A DNA stretch of 44,913 nucleotides from Chara braunii. Taxonomy: Eukaryota; Streptophyta; Charophyceae; Charales; Characeae. The stretch is taken from NCBI GenBank assembly GCA_003427395.1, contig BFEA01000727.1, positions 369,604 to 414,516 of the forward strand, in the 5' to 3' direction. Within the stretch, counting starts at the first letter, position 1, and each line of letters starts with the position of its first letter. Shown here piece after piece: positions 21,466-30,859 of this stretch. Below the pieces are notes generated by a model that searched no databases, was not told the origin of the DNA, and saw only the letters and a program-made list of their open reading frames with translations. The position numbers and the translations under genes are program-made.

Positions 21466-22094
21466 ACGTTGACTAAGCAAGCAGCCATATCCGGGCTGCG
21501 TTATTGTATGCTGGATGGGATGCACGTTGACCCTTGGGTGCACATGACATCAGTGAGCTAGGGGACGAGGTTGTGAATAAGGAGAGAGACTTACCTGGTG
21601 AAGAGGAGGTCGGCATTTGTGTTGACGCCTTCGTTAGTTGGTCGACAAGTAGTCTGGGTGCTTCCATGCTGTAGATGTAGTATTAGTCTGTAGAGCAGGT
21701 AGCGCGCCTGGCGCCATTCAGACAGAGAATTACATTTGGTTATATTGTTGGTGTTGCCCTGTTGGGCATGGACATTGACTCACAATTCTTCTATATTGTT
21801 CTCGATTGGATGGTTACTCGGTTCCAATATACTATCTGCTCTGGCTATGACTACCTGGACTACAGAGTGAATTTGCAAATTGTGCTTGGTCCATATTCAT
21901 GTTCCTCGCAAACCGGATTTCTCTGCTACGTCCATGTTCATCTCCTTGCATATTATTAAAATTATTATTATTATTAGTAGTATTATTATTATTAGTAGTA
22001 GTAGTATTATTAGTATTATTATTGTGAGGATTGAGCCCTCAGGGGGGCCTTGCCTACATGCATTTGTATTGGGCATAGGCTCAACAAGCCTCGT

Positions 22095-22149
22095 GCCCGC
22101 CCTAAGTGAAGGCGGGCCAGACCTGTGACCGCCCTAAGTAAAGGCAGGC
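22095..22149. repeat. two stem-loops sharing a CTAAGTRAA loop
   Basis: GCCCGCC (22095-22101) and GGCGGGC (22111-22117) enclose CTAAGTGAA. CCGCC (22129-22133) and GGCAG (22143-22147) enclose CTAAGTAAA with one mismatched pair. Confidence 0.6.
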
Positions 22150-22239
22150 CAGCCAATCAATAAGAGCCCTTTGTGCAAACATTTCACGGAGTGGGGTTCA
22201 TACAGTTGCAGCACGCCAGTTGGTTGGAGTGCACCGAGT

Positions 22240-22269
22240 CTCGAATCTCTNCAAATATGGAGATTCGAG
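22240..22269. repeat. 10-bp stem-loop
   Basis: Arms CTCGAATCTC (22240-22249) and GAGATTCGAG (22260-22269) are perfectly complementary around a 10-nt loop containing one N. No T run follows, so it is not an evident terminator. Confidence 0.7.
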
Positions 22270-23396
22270 GGTCTCTGAGTTAATTAGGCCCTGGGCACTT
22301 GAACGTGAGGCCGACAATGCATGCTGGGTATAGAGGCCGAAAAATGCGAAAGGAAAATCGGCCACTATCTGAATCTGACCGCAGGCCTTGACAAAAGAGG
22401 CGCAACTGCATCACCCAGGCCCCAACTGCATTGGGCCTGGATTCAGGCACTGGGGCCCAGTCGCAGACTGAAGGGAGGCCACCCACGCGCAACACTGGCA
22501 TATAGGCAAGCAGGGCGAGTGGGCAGGGATCTTTTGCCAATGCAGGCATTGNCGGCACGCTNCGTGNATGCGAGCTGNTGTGCTGCGCTAGGAGGAGGTG
22601 AGAGACAGGCATGCATTAGGCGGTAGGACGCTGCCTGTGGGCGCAAGGCACTGGTGGCCATAGNCGGGCTGCCTGTGTNCGCAGTGAAGGAGAAGGGTGA
22701 AGGTGGAAGTCGGCATTGGTGTTGACATCACCACTCGCTGGTAGTCAAGTTGTCGGGTTACTTTCATTGCTGTAGTTGTAGACTTAGTCTGCAGAGTAGG
22801 TAGGGCGCCTGACACCATTCAGATAGAGAGCTACATCGGATTGTGCTGTTGATGTTGCCCTGATGGGCTTGGACATTGACTCAAGATTCNTCTGTATTGT
22901 TCTCAATTGGATGGTTACTCAGTTCCATTGTACTATCTGCTCTGGCTTTAACTACCTGGACTTCAGTGAGAATTTGCAACCTGGATTTCGGTACTTTGTT
23001 CGCATTCATGCCCCTTACATTTATTTTCTGTTATTATTATTATTATTATTGTTATTATTATTATTATTATTTATTATTATTATTATCATTAGTAGTAGTA
23101 ATAGTGAATCTCAGACCCGATTTTTACCCTCATGCATGCGAACAGTAGCGCTGCAAACAAGCGATATGTGCCCACTAAAAAACTCAGAGATATGAAAACA
23201 CGGGTACGGGTTCACTTTCGAAAACTACAACGACTCAGCGCCCAACCATTCACTATTCACACACACCGGATCGCACTGAATATCGCATGCACGACACTCT
23301 GATCTCACAGTCGCAGATTCACAGTGACACACGGGGCACACTGCCATTGTGACATACACAAAGATGCCCGGTACACCATGACACACAGCCAGACGG

Positions 23397-24010
23397 TGTG
23401 ACCCAGGCAGATACAGTGACACACACAGGTAACTCTGTGTACACAGACAGCCACGCATACACAGTCACACGGCTGTACGAGGTGACACAATTGTACACGG
23501 TGATACAACGGTACGCCGTGACGCAGCTGTACACAAGGATAAAGTTGTACACTGTGACACCGCTGTACACAGCAACGCGGCTATACCCAGCAGGTGGCAC
23601 AGCCACGTGCACAGTGATGCGCACAGGGAAACACACACTTCGTGCTAACCACAACTATGGCAGCTATGGCCTCAGCTACCCTATCGCTATGTTACGCTCT
23701 TTCTCTCTCGCCCACTTCTTCCTTCGGGCATGCTCCAGACCTCCTCGCACGGTACGTGGCAGCAGCGCTTCCGCATGGCTTACAGAGCGGGAATGAATCA
23801 GAGGCCGTACGCTGCCTCTTGACTTATACTTCTACAGCTTGCTGATCTGCCCTTTCCTTCGGCCCATGGTGCACACAGCCCCTCGTAGTACTTGCAGAAA
23901 TGGACTGGGACAGCCACAGTCTGATCCAGACGGACACAGTTTGAGAAAGACAAGAACGGTCTGGGACAGACGGGCACAGTCTGAGCCAGACAAACGCAAC
24001 TGTCTGGGAC
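23397..24010. repeat. GTACAC/GACACA and CAGTCTG minisatellites
   Basis: From 23397 to about 23600, words such as GTGACACA, GCTGTACAC and GGTGATAC recur every 15-25 bp. From 23905 to 24010, GGGACAG-CACAGTCTG-ATCCAGAC-like units recur. A non-repetitive stretch of about 300 bp separates them. Confidence 0.6.
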
Positions 24011-24151
24011 AAACAGCCAAAGACCGACGCTCAGATATGCTGCGGCAGATACGCAATCACGTGTCCCACGCAGAGATACAGTAGGACACATTCGTACACT
24101 GGGACGCACACACACATAGCGGGGAAGAGGGAAAGACGAACAGACAATACC

Positions 24152-24312
24152 GGATGATCAGACATACCGTGTGATCAGACATACCGGGTGAACAAACAAT
24201 CCCGGGTGATCAGACATACCGGGTGATCAGACATACCGGGTGAACAAACAATATCGGGTGAATAGACAATCCCGGGTGAACAGACAATACCGGGTGAAAG
24301 ACACACCGGGAA
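24152..24312. repeat. 19-20 bp minisatellite (GATCAGACATACCGGGTGA)
   Basis: About eight units alternate between GATCAGACATACCGGGT and GAACAAACAATCCCGGGT or GAACAGACAATACCGGGT variants. Low divergence suggests recent expansion. Confidence 0.85.
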
Positions 24313-24961
24313 AACGAATATGATTGGGACACCGGCGCATTCCCAGGTGTAAGCACCAGGCATCAATCAAAAGATGGAGAGAGCTACATTGGGATGTACT
24401 ATTGGTATTGTCATTTGGACTTGGACATTGACTTACAAACCTGCTGTATCATTTTCAAAAGGGGTGGCTACTTGGTTCCATTTTGCTATCTACTCTTGTT
24501 TTGGCTACTTGGACTGATCATGTGATTTTGCGAGGTGAATTTCAGTGCTTCGTCTACATTCATGTCTCTAGCAACTAATTAGTAATATTATTATTATTGT
24601 TATTATTATTATTACTATTATTCGCAGGTTCACTTCCTTCGCCCTTCTCCTACATGAGAACCGCAGCACACGCAAACTGTGATACACAATGACGTAGAGA
24701 GAAAGCGAACATGCATACAACAAAGGAGGGCAAATAGAGAAAGAAGGAAGAGACCGTAGGTAAAGTTGTGGAGTGAAGTAGGCTAGGGCATTGGGGTTGA
24801 CATGGGCCTGAGAACTTGAGCTATGACTCACTACTACATTGTATTGCTCTGTTTGGCTGAATGCACAGAGTTATGATACTCGCTGTTTATATATGACTAT
24901 TCAGACAACTGTGTGATCTCACAACCCGGGTTTTGATATCATTCGTTTTCATAATCTTTGA

Positions 24962-25015
<54 letters not shown>

Positions 25016-25020
25016 CAGTA

Positions 25021-25064
<44 letters not shown>

Positions 25065-25204
25065 TCTTTTATCAGTATTATTGTTATTATTATTATTGAC
25101 ATTATTATTACTTATATCGACGGAACCACATACTAGAATAGGAATCAGAATTGGACAGGGATTCCTCACTTGATCCATGTAACAGGGCGATTGCGAGAGC
25201 TCTG

Positions 25205-25227
25205 CCGGAGTTCAGGCGGAACTCTGG
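25205..25227. repeat. left-end hairpin of LTR-like block, copy 2
   Basis: Arms CCGGAGTTC (25205-25213) and GAACTCTGG (25219-25227) flank the loop AGGCG. It is the counterpart of 6870-6892 with compensatory changes. Confidence 0.75.
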
Positions 25228-25647
25228 AGGCAGGGAACGACGAGATACGTTACTTCGACCCAGATGTTGTCTCATACAGACTATCATCGTGATAATGATC
25301 ATAAGGGTTAGGGACTCAGAATCAAAAACTCTTAAAATCTTGGATTGCGGGTAGAGAAAAAGGGTGGCTGAGTGTGAAACTGATTGCTTATGGATACAAC
25401 AATCTTGCTGTGGGCGCTGATCGGAGGTATGGATACAAGCTATCAGACCTCTCGCGATCATTCTCTCTATATCCCATCCAAACAGATGATGGGTACCTTG
25501 GTTTGAGTTGCCATAATTAACTGTCATGAATCACACCGATCATTGCTCATTATACATCTGATCCAGCAATAAGTCTCCAAACTAACAACGATTCAGGGCT
25601 CGAATGCCATCAAAAGCGATGACTTGAGCCATATGTAAGACTTGTAT

Positions 25648-26611
25648 GGAGGTAAGAATAGCAGGGAAAGCCTGCCTTAACTTCAAATGAGCCTTACGCT
25701 TGGTCAGTGGTAAGTGCAGGGACCCTTGGAGGTAAGAATAGCAGGGAAAGCCTGCCTTAACTTCAAATGAGCCTTATTGAGGGATAGCCACTGATAAGAG
25801 TAGCAGGGGAATCCTGTCTTATCAATGACTAGTCTGATATAAGAGTTGTGAGGTTTCAAGGACACCTGCCTTATCATTAACCAACTTAACATTCTTTTCA
25901 GTGCTAAGAGTAAGTAAGGACCCTTGGACACCTGCCTTATTGAGGGCTAGCCACTGATAAGAGTAACAAAGAATCATGTCTTATCAGTGACTAGTGTGAT
26001 ATAAGAGTTGGGAGGTTTCAAGGACACCTGGCTTATCACTGATTAAACCTAACATTCTTTTCAATGGTAAGAGTAAAGCAANNNNNNNNNNNNNNNNNNN
26101 NNNNNNNNNNNNNNNNNNNNNNNNNNNNNNNNNNNNNNNNNNNNNNNNNNNNNNNNNNNNNNNNNNNNNNNNNNNNNNNNNNNNNNNNNNNNNNNNNNNN
26201 NNNNNNNNNNNNNNNNNNNNNNNNNNNNNNNNNNNNNNNNNNNNNNNNNNNNNNNNNAAGGACACCTGCCTTATCATTGATCAAACCTAACATTTTTTTC
26301 AATGGTAAGAGTAAGCAAGGACCCTTGGACACCTGCCTTATTGAGGACTAGCCAGTGATAAGAGTAGCAGGGGAATCCTGTCTTATCAATGACTAGTCCA
26401 ATATAAGAGTTGTGAGGTTTCAAGGACACATGCCTTATCAATAAACATCCGAGGGCTTTGTCAGTGATAAGAGTAGTAAGGATCCTTGGACACCCGCCTT
26501 ATTGAGGGGTAGTCGGTGATAAGAGTAGCAGGGGAATCCTGTCTTATCAGTGACTAATCCAATATAAGAAGTAGTGAGGTTTCAAGGACACCTGCCTTAT
26601 CAGTGACTAGC
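25648..26611. repeat. tandem array of TAAG...CTTA stem-loops
   Basis: Fifteen or so hairpin units of three alternating types recur. Type 1 is TGATAAG - AGTA - GCAGG - GGAAT - CCTGT - CTTATCA (25792-25824, 26356-26388 and about 26516-26551; a variant at 25952-25989 has a perfect 10-bp outer stem CACTGATAAG/CTTATCAGTG). Type 2 is ATAAG - AGTTGTG - AGGT ... ACCT - GC - CTTAT (about 25835-25876, 25998-26040, 26400-26440, 26562-26602). Type 3 is TAAG - AGTAAG - CAAGG - AC - CCTTG ... CTTA (about 25903-25940, 26305-26340, 26464-26502). Two near-identical starter units are 80 bp apart (25648, 25728). A gap interrupts the array. Confidence 0.75.
26082..26257. other. assembly gap (176 Ns)
   Basis: A run of Ns interrupts the hairpin array in the middle of a type 3 unit. 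The true length of the array is therefore unknown. Confidence 0.99.
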
Positions 26612-27700
26612 CATAGGATAAACCTACCGCTAAATGTCTTTGGCACACAGTTGCCAAGACCCACAAGTTTGCCCTTGTGAAACAAAGCTCTTGTAACAGA
26701 TGAATGTCCTAAATGGTCTGCCATACCGCGGCTAACTTTCTCCATAATCTGCATTGTTCAGTCCTAACTAACTATCTTTGATTCTACTTAGAGGGGATAA
26801 GTTAGATCTTACCTCAGAGAAAGACTATCCATTCATCTGATTCCTTCCATGAGATTATTTTCACAGATTGGATTGATGATGTGTTCACGTGTGTTGGGAG
26901 AAGGAAGGGAACTCAGACAGGATAATCCAGAAAAGGGAATAGGAATGAGATTGTGGAAAGTTACTGCGACAATAAAAAGGGAAGTGAACTATTATTCACT
27001 ACCTGAAGCGAAAGGGCAACAACCCAAATGATTAATTAAGGATAAGAATCAGACAGAAAACACAGAGTCTAGAAGAAAACTTTATAGATCTCAGTTAGGA
27101 AGAGAGATGTTAAGTTTCTCTTAGACTGTGTTGTGTCTACAGGTTTCGAGACTTCGGAGAACTTACGGGAAATCCGTAAGAACAACAATTCTGTTATCAT
27201 TTGATAACATTTGATAACAGGTCGGTAGAACTCCGACTCAACTTCCACCCATGGCTTGACACCCACACCTAAGAGAAGACCTAAGAAGGGAACAGATAAA
27301 TCTTCCCCCTGTATCTATGCCTAAATTGTCCAAATCACACCTGGGAGACTTCAAAATGTGTGGGGCTGGGGTAAAATGGAGTAAGGGTTAGGAAGGAATG
27401 TTGTTTTCAAGGGTTTGGGGCGTGAGTGACATGCTGTGAGTGGGTTAAAGGTTGACACTCGTAGCACATTCTGTGTCTGCATTTGTATGTGTGTATGTGT
27501 TTTCCTGCATCTGCGCAGGTGTTGGACATTTGTACTGTCTCCTGAGTTTGGGATTTCCTGGAAATTCGGGCAAAGGGACACGACAATCGTGAAAGTGAGA
27601 TCCACCGCTCAGTCAGCTCCCCTGATTTACATACATACATATATCTATATATACTTGTGAATGGGATCGTAGGCTGGTCGGTACCTAGGAAGTCATTTTA
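26612..27700. other. interior of LTR-like block 2, no gene seen
   Basis: Unique-looking, AT-balanced sequence. Small features only: a duplicated ATTTGATAACA (about 27194-27213) and a short TATATCTATATATA run near 27640. None of the short open frames has a recognisable domain. Confidence 0.4.
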
Positions 27701-27891
27701 TTTGGGACTTCTTTTGAGAAGAATGAAAGATTACTAAAGGCTTGACTCTGACATTTTTATAAGGTCAACAAAGGAAACATAAAATCATTGTCTTANTTTG
27801 GGACTTCTTTTGAGAAGAATGAAAGATTACTAAAGGCTTGACTCTGACATTTTTATAAGGTCAACAAAGGAAACATAAAATCATTGTCTTA
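27701..27891. repeat. exact 95-bp tandem duplication around an N
   Basis: 27701-27795 and 27797-27891 appear identical, separated by a single N, with many isolated Ns downstream to about 28107. An assembly join error is as likely as a real duplication. Confidence 0.8.
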
Positions 27892-27999
27892 AGNTAGCTA
27901 AGCGTGGAAGANTGTCCGAGAANTCGACCTGATTAGATAGTCGGTCCNAAGANTAAGCATCTCGGGGCTCGACATACGGGTCAGTCTTAAGGCGTTCTA

Positions 28000-28260
28000 C
28001 CGCGCGTATGCCTATGCTACGGNGATCGAGAAAACGCCCTCGGNTGGCCTACCTCTGCGATTGCACGTAAAAGCCGTCGCACGTGGGTCAGTAGCTCAGC
28101 ACGGATANGCCCACCTAAGGGATGGTGACAGCTCCCGCAGGTGGAGGTAATGTTGTAGGGAGTCGTGAAAGGTATAGCACGCGTGCACGGTCGGAGTTGG
28201 TATTTCGTGAAGTAACCAAGAAACTCATGCGTGACACGACCGTGAGGTCCGACATAAAAA
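28000..28260 (+). repeat. conserved right-end block of LTR-like sequence, copy 2
   Basis: Counterpart of 9970-10340. TAGCTCAGCACGG at 28092-28104 is near the tRNA A-box consensus. CTACCTCT and AGGTGGAGGTA could pair. In this copy the block sits immediately before the LTR terminus and PBS, which places it in U5 or R-U5. Confidence 0.55.
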
Positions 28261-28302
28261 AACTACTCTGCGTATGGGTGTGGGACCGCCGCTCGTGACA
28301 GG

Positions 28303-28320
28303 TGGCGCCGTTGTCGGGGA
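28303..28320 (+). other. primer-binding site, tRNA-Asp type
   Basis: TGGCGCCGTTGTCGGGGA begins two bases after the LTR terminus. From general knowledge, plant tRNA-Asp 3' ends give TGGCGCCGTTGCCGGGGA as the PBS used by several plant gypsy groups, so the match is 17 of 18. It fixes the element's orientation (plus) and the right end of its 5' LTR. Confidence 0.85.
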
Positions 28321-28522
28321 TCTCGCTTCTAGCCGAGGTCCTTAGTGAACGAACTCGGGTAAAGCAAGATTTTGGCAGAACGACAATTATTAAAGAGTCG
28401 GTAATTAACTAAGAGACTCTAATAACTGGTGACGAGTAGTTGCTCCAAGTAAATCGGTGTGTAAAATAGAGACTAAATACACATAAGTACGATTGTCTTA
28501 CTTATACTAACAATTAGCGGAT

Positions 28523-28963
28523 ATGACACCTAAGGGCCGTGGGACCGAAACTGGTAGAGGAAGAGGCGGCAGGCAGGGGAAGGCGTCTGAAAGGCCTGTA
28601 GACTTGACCAGAGATAGGGAAGAGTGGAAGGAAGATGATGAAGGGCTAGAGGAGAAGGACGAAGGGTTAAGGGCGATACGATATCAGGACGAGAGGCGCA
28701 TGCATACCCCAGACCCTGATGAGATGGCTTACTATTCGTATAGGTACGCAAGGCGTTACGGAGAATCTCCGCCACGCTTCGAGCTGCCTGGTCGCTCGCA
28801 TCATAGCCCTTACCCACCATCTCAAGAGAGACAGTTGGCCGTCCTTCCCATGCCTCACCAGCAAGGGCCCCGCGAGGTACCTCGCGTACCTGACCCTCCT
28901 GTGGTTTCGCAGTCTGCGTCTCCTGATAGGAGGGTGTGCCTAACACTCTTGTTGCTTATATGA
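28523..28963 (+). CDS. leader ORF A of plus-strand element, 146 aa, unknown
   Basis: This is the first open frame after the PBS. The N-terminus is basic and Gly-rich (TPKGRGTETGRGRGGRQGK), followed by an acidic patch (REEWKEDDEGLEEKDEG), a Tyr/Pro-rich middle (DEMAYYSYRYARRYGESPPR) and a Pro-rich tail. No domain is recognised. The last residues (LTLLLLI) look unlike the rest and follow an AGG|GTGTGC that could be a splice donor. Possible roles are an N-terminal gag extension or a separate leader protein. Antisense frames of similar length exist, but the composition here is more protein-like. Confidence 0.45.
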   Translation: MTPKGRGTETGRGRGGRQGKASERPVDLTRDREEWKEDDEGLEEKDEGLRAIRYQDERRMHTPDPDEMAYYSYRYARRYGESPPRFELPGRSHHSPYPPSQERQLAVLPMPHQQGPREVPRVPDPPVVSQSASPDRRVCLTLLLLI

Positions 28964-29125
28964 TGTCAAATAGAAATCTGTGGGTTAATATCTTACTTGC
29001 TGTATAAAAAAATTATATAAAGGCCCAAAAGAGTTGGAGGAGGTGGCGAAATCAAATTGGATCCTAGGGTCAAAGGGTTGCTAGCTAAATAAAAAGGGTG
29101 TGGACTGAATTGTGTTGTGTGGTAG

Positions 29126-29857
29126 GTGAATTATACCGACAAAAAGAAGATGACTTCAGCCTTGTATCAAATTACGGTCAGGGAACCCATGCAAATGAGG
29201 CGTGGCCTTATGATCAACCTACCAAGTCGCCATGAGGAGAACGAGGAGACGGGATATTGTTGGGGAATTTTTGTAAAAGAACAAACCTTCATCTGGATTG
29301 AGTCTGGATGGGTTAGAGGCGAGAATTGTGCGATAGTAGGGGTTACTTTATATCTTTCATAAGAAAAGTTGCAAGTTATCATAATAAATTTAGTCTTAGG
29401 AATTGATTGATCTCTCTCCAGACTGCTATGGATAGCGGAATCCGCGCTCAAATCTAGAAGACGAGATGCAAATCTAAATGGATTTGAAAGAGTTATAGGA
29501 AGAGTGAGGGTAAGAAGAGCTAGTGAGTTCCTTCCACCAGCCGGATACATGAGAGAAACCCTTCCCATGTTCATCGTAAATACAGCCTTCGGAGGGAGGA
29601 CCCGAGTAGAAAGGGTTGCTGAAGCCGCGATGGCGATACCTGAAAGTGAATATCACACGTCTAACCCTCTGATGGTATACTACATATACCTAGAGATAAC
29701 GCCTTTGATTGAAGGAAGGGATCCTCAAGACATACTATTAAGGGTCGACTCATATGCATTTCCGCACGATTGGAAAAATAGGCATATCTACTGGAAGGAA
29801 CTTAAGCAAGGGATCCTCTATCAGATAGGAAGGGGTGCTCAAGAAAGACTAGGATAG
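29126..29857 (+). pseudogene. leader ORF B, copy 1 of a duplicated unknown domain
   Basis: The first part (29150-29362) contains CWGIFVKEQTFIWIESGW and AIVGVTLYLS. After an insertion of about 70 bp the homologous protein resumes at LLWIAES (about 29421) and runs to GRDPQDILLRVDSYAF and IYWKELKQG. Compared with copy 2 (29941-30665) the protein level is clearly related: GI-x5-F-[IL]-WIE-[ST]-GW, AIV-x-VTLYLS, FGG, YLE/YVE and GRDxxDIL. The inserted stretch ends in TGATCTCTCTCCAG, a good 3' splice site, while its left edge lacks a clear GT. The family is unknown to me. It sits between PBS and gag, an unusual place for an extra protein. Confidence 0.55.
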
Positions 29858-29940
29858 AAAAATGTTAAGAAATGGGGAGATTGAGTAGTTACTAAGAAGA
29901 GAAAGATTTTTTCTTTGGCTGTTGTAACAGGTATCCCAGG

Positions 29941-30665
29941 ATGACCCCTTTAATGCGGTTCGCTGATCGGAACTTCCCAATCAACCTGCCAGAGCCAAAG
30001 GAAGGAGGAGTCAAAATGACACTGCCAAAAATGACAATAAATATGGATGAGGAAATTGATTCATGGTGCGGGATTCCAATAGGACAAGAAGACTTCCTTT
30101 GGATAGAAACTGGGTGGACTACAAGGGAAAGGCAGGCAATAGTGAAAGTGACCCTTTATCTGTCGGCCCTTCTCTGGAAGGCACACGCGATCGATCTTGT
30201 GATAGGAGAAAGCCGCCTCGTTTCTAAGTACGTATTGATAGCCGTAATGACCCTTGACGCATTTTCAAGGAGGATGTATTGGAGAGAAGAAGGGGAAGTT
30301 ATAAAGTCAATCGAAGCAAAGTGAGCCGCTGAATTCATATATCCGACAAGGTACATTAAAGCCACGCTTCTGAAGCATTTTGGAGGATTGAGAATGTAGA
30401 ACGAGCAGTACTCGTAGCCCAATCAGTTCCAGAGATGGGCTTCGAATTCGAGACATCGGAAGTTGTTTACCGCCTATACGTAGAGATGAGACCAAAACTA
30501 AAGGGTAGGGATTTCTATGACATATTATGCGTAGTAAACACGTACCTACGCATCTATCATTTTGAATACCTCTCGACCTACTGGCGCAATCTCTGCCGGG
30601 AGGCATGTATTGAAGAATTTATAGATGAAATCCCTTCCTTATTTGGTATGGTTAGAAGCTTTTGA
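29941..30665 (+). pseudogene. leader ORF B, copy 2 of the duplicated unknown domain
   Basis: A 127-codon frame (29941-30324) carries CGIPIGQEDFLWIETGW and AIVKVTLYLSALLW without the insertion seen in copy 1. A stop at 30322-30324 and a frame change near 30400 precede the second part (30435-30665), which has VYRLYVEMRP and KGRDFYDILCVVNTYL. The upstream sequence GTTGTAACAG resembles that before copy 1 and gag (TCTTAACAG at about 30810-30818). Tandem duplication predates considerable divergence. Confidence 0.55.
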
Positions 30666-30859
30666 CACGGGGACTGGGTGCTCCTAGAAGAGATACTCGA
30701 TTAAGAGAAAACGGATATGAGAAGTCACATACGATAAAGTTAAGTGACAAGAATAAAGGGTACGTCAAGATAGTGACGAAGAAGGTGGATCAATGGTCGT
30801 TTTGTGTGTCTTAACAGGGTCTACGGTCTAGCAGAAACCAAGGAAGAAAGGGGGAAAAA

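Larger units (their letters stand above)
20660..25120. repeat. diverged repeat modules each ending in an (ATT)n tract
   Basis: Modules lie around 20660-21100, 21480-22030, 22665-23270, 24370-24700 and 24780-25120. The second and third align well by eye (21762-21860 with 22863-22960: GACATTGACTCA, ATTGGATGGTTACTC, ACTATCTGCTCTGGC, ACTACCTGGACT). The fourth shares TTGGACATTGACTTA and TTGGTTCCATT. ATT tracts are at 20826-20907, 21957-22025, 23032-23103, 24584-24622 and 24959-25117. After several tracts the sequence CAAACTG or GCAAGC, then AACTCAGAGATATGA, recurs. The remainder is minisatellite. No coding content is supported. Confidence 0.7.
25190..28300 (+). mobile_element. 5' LTR-like block of plus-strand gypsy element, with hairpin array (copy 2)
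   Basis: The block ends in GTGACA two bases before the PBS at 28303, so its right end is the expected LTR terminus (CA). Its left end is set by homology to 6855 (GATTGCGAGAGCTCTGCC); the true TG start could lie further left. The interior has a hairpin array (25648-26611) with an assembly gap, unidentified AT-balanced sequence, a 95-bp exact duplication and several isolated Ns. At about 3.1 kb it is long for a plant gypsy LTR, though such lengths are known in some plant families. No second copy that could serve as the 3' LTR is in the window. Confidence 0.6.

Noticed and set aside
21698-22824. GGCGCC/GACACC words (about 21705-21715 and 22807-22817) as reverse-oriented primer-binding sites
   Set aside because: They lie inside a duplicated module, no LTR terminus is adjacent, and the match to known plant tRNA ends is poor.
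20187-25178. Open frames made of poly-Leu, poly-Ile, poly-Asn or poly-Tyr
   Set aside because: They are translations of ATT/TTA/AAT microsatellites.
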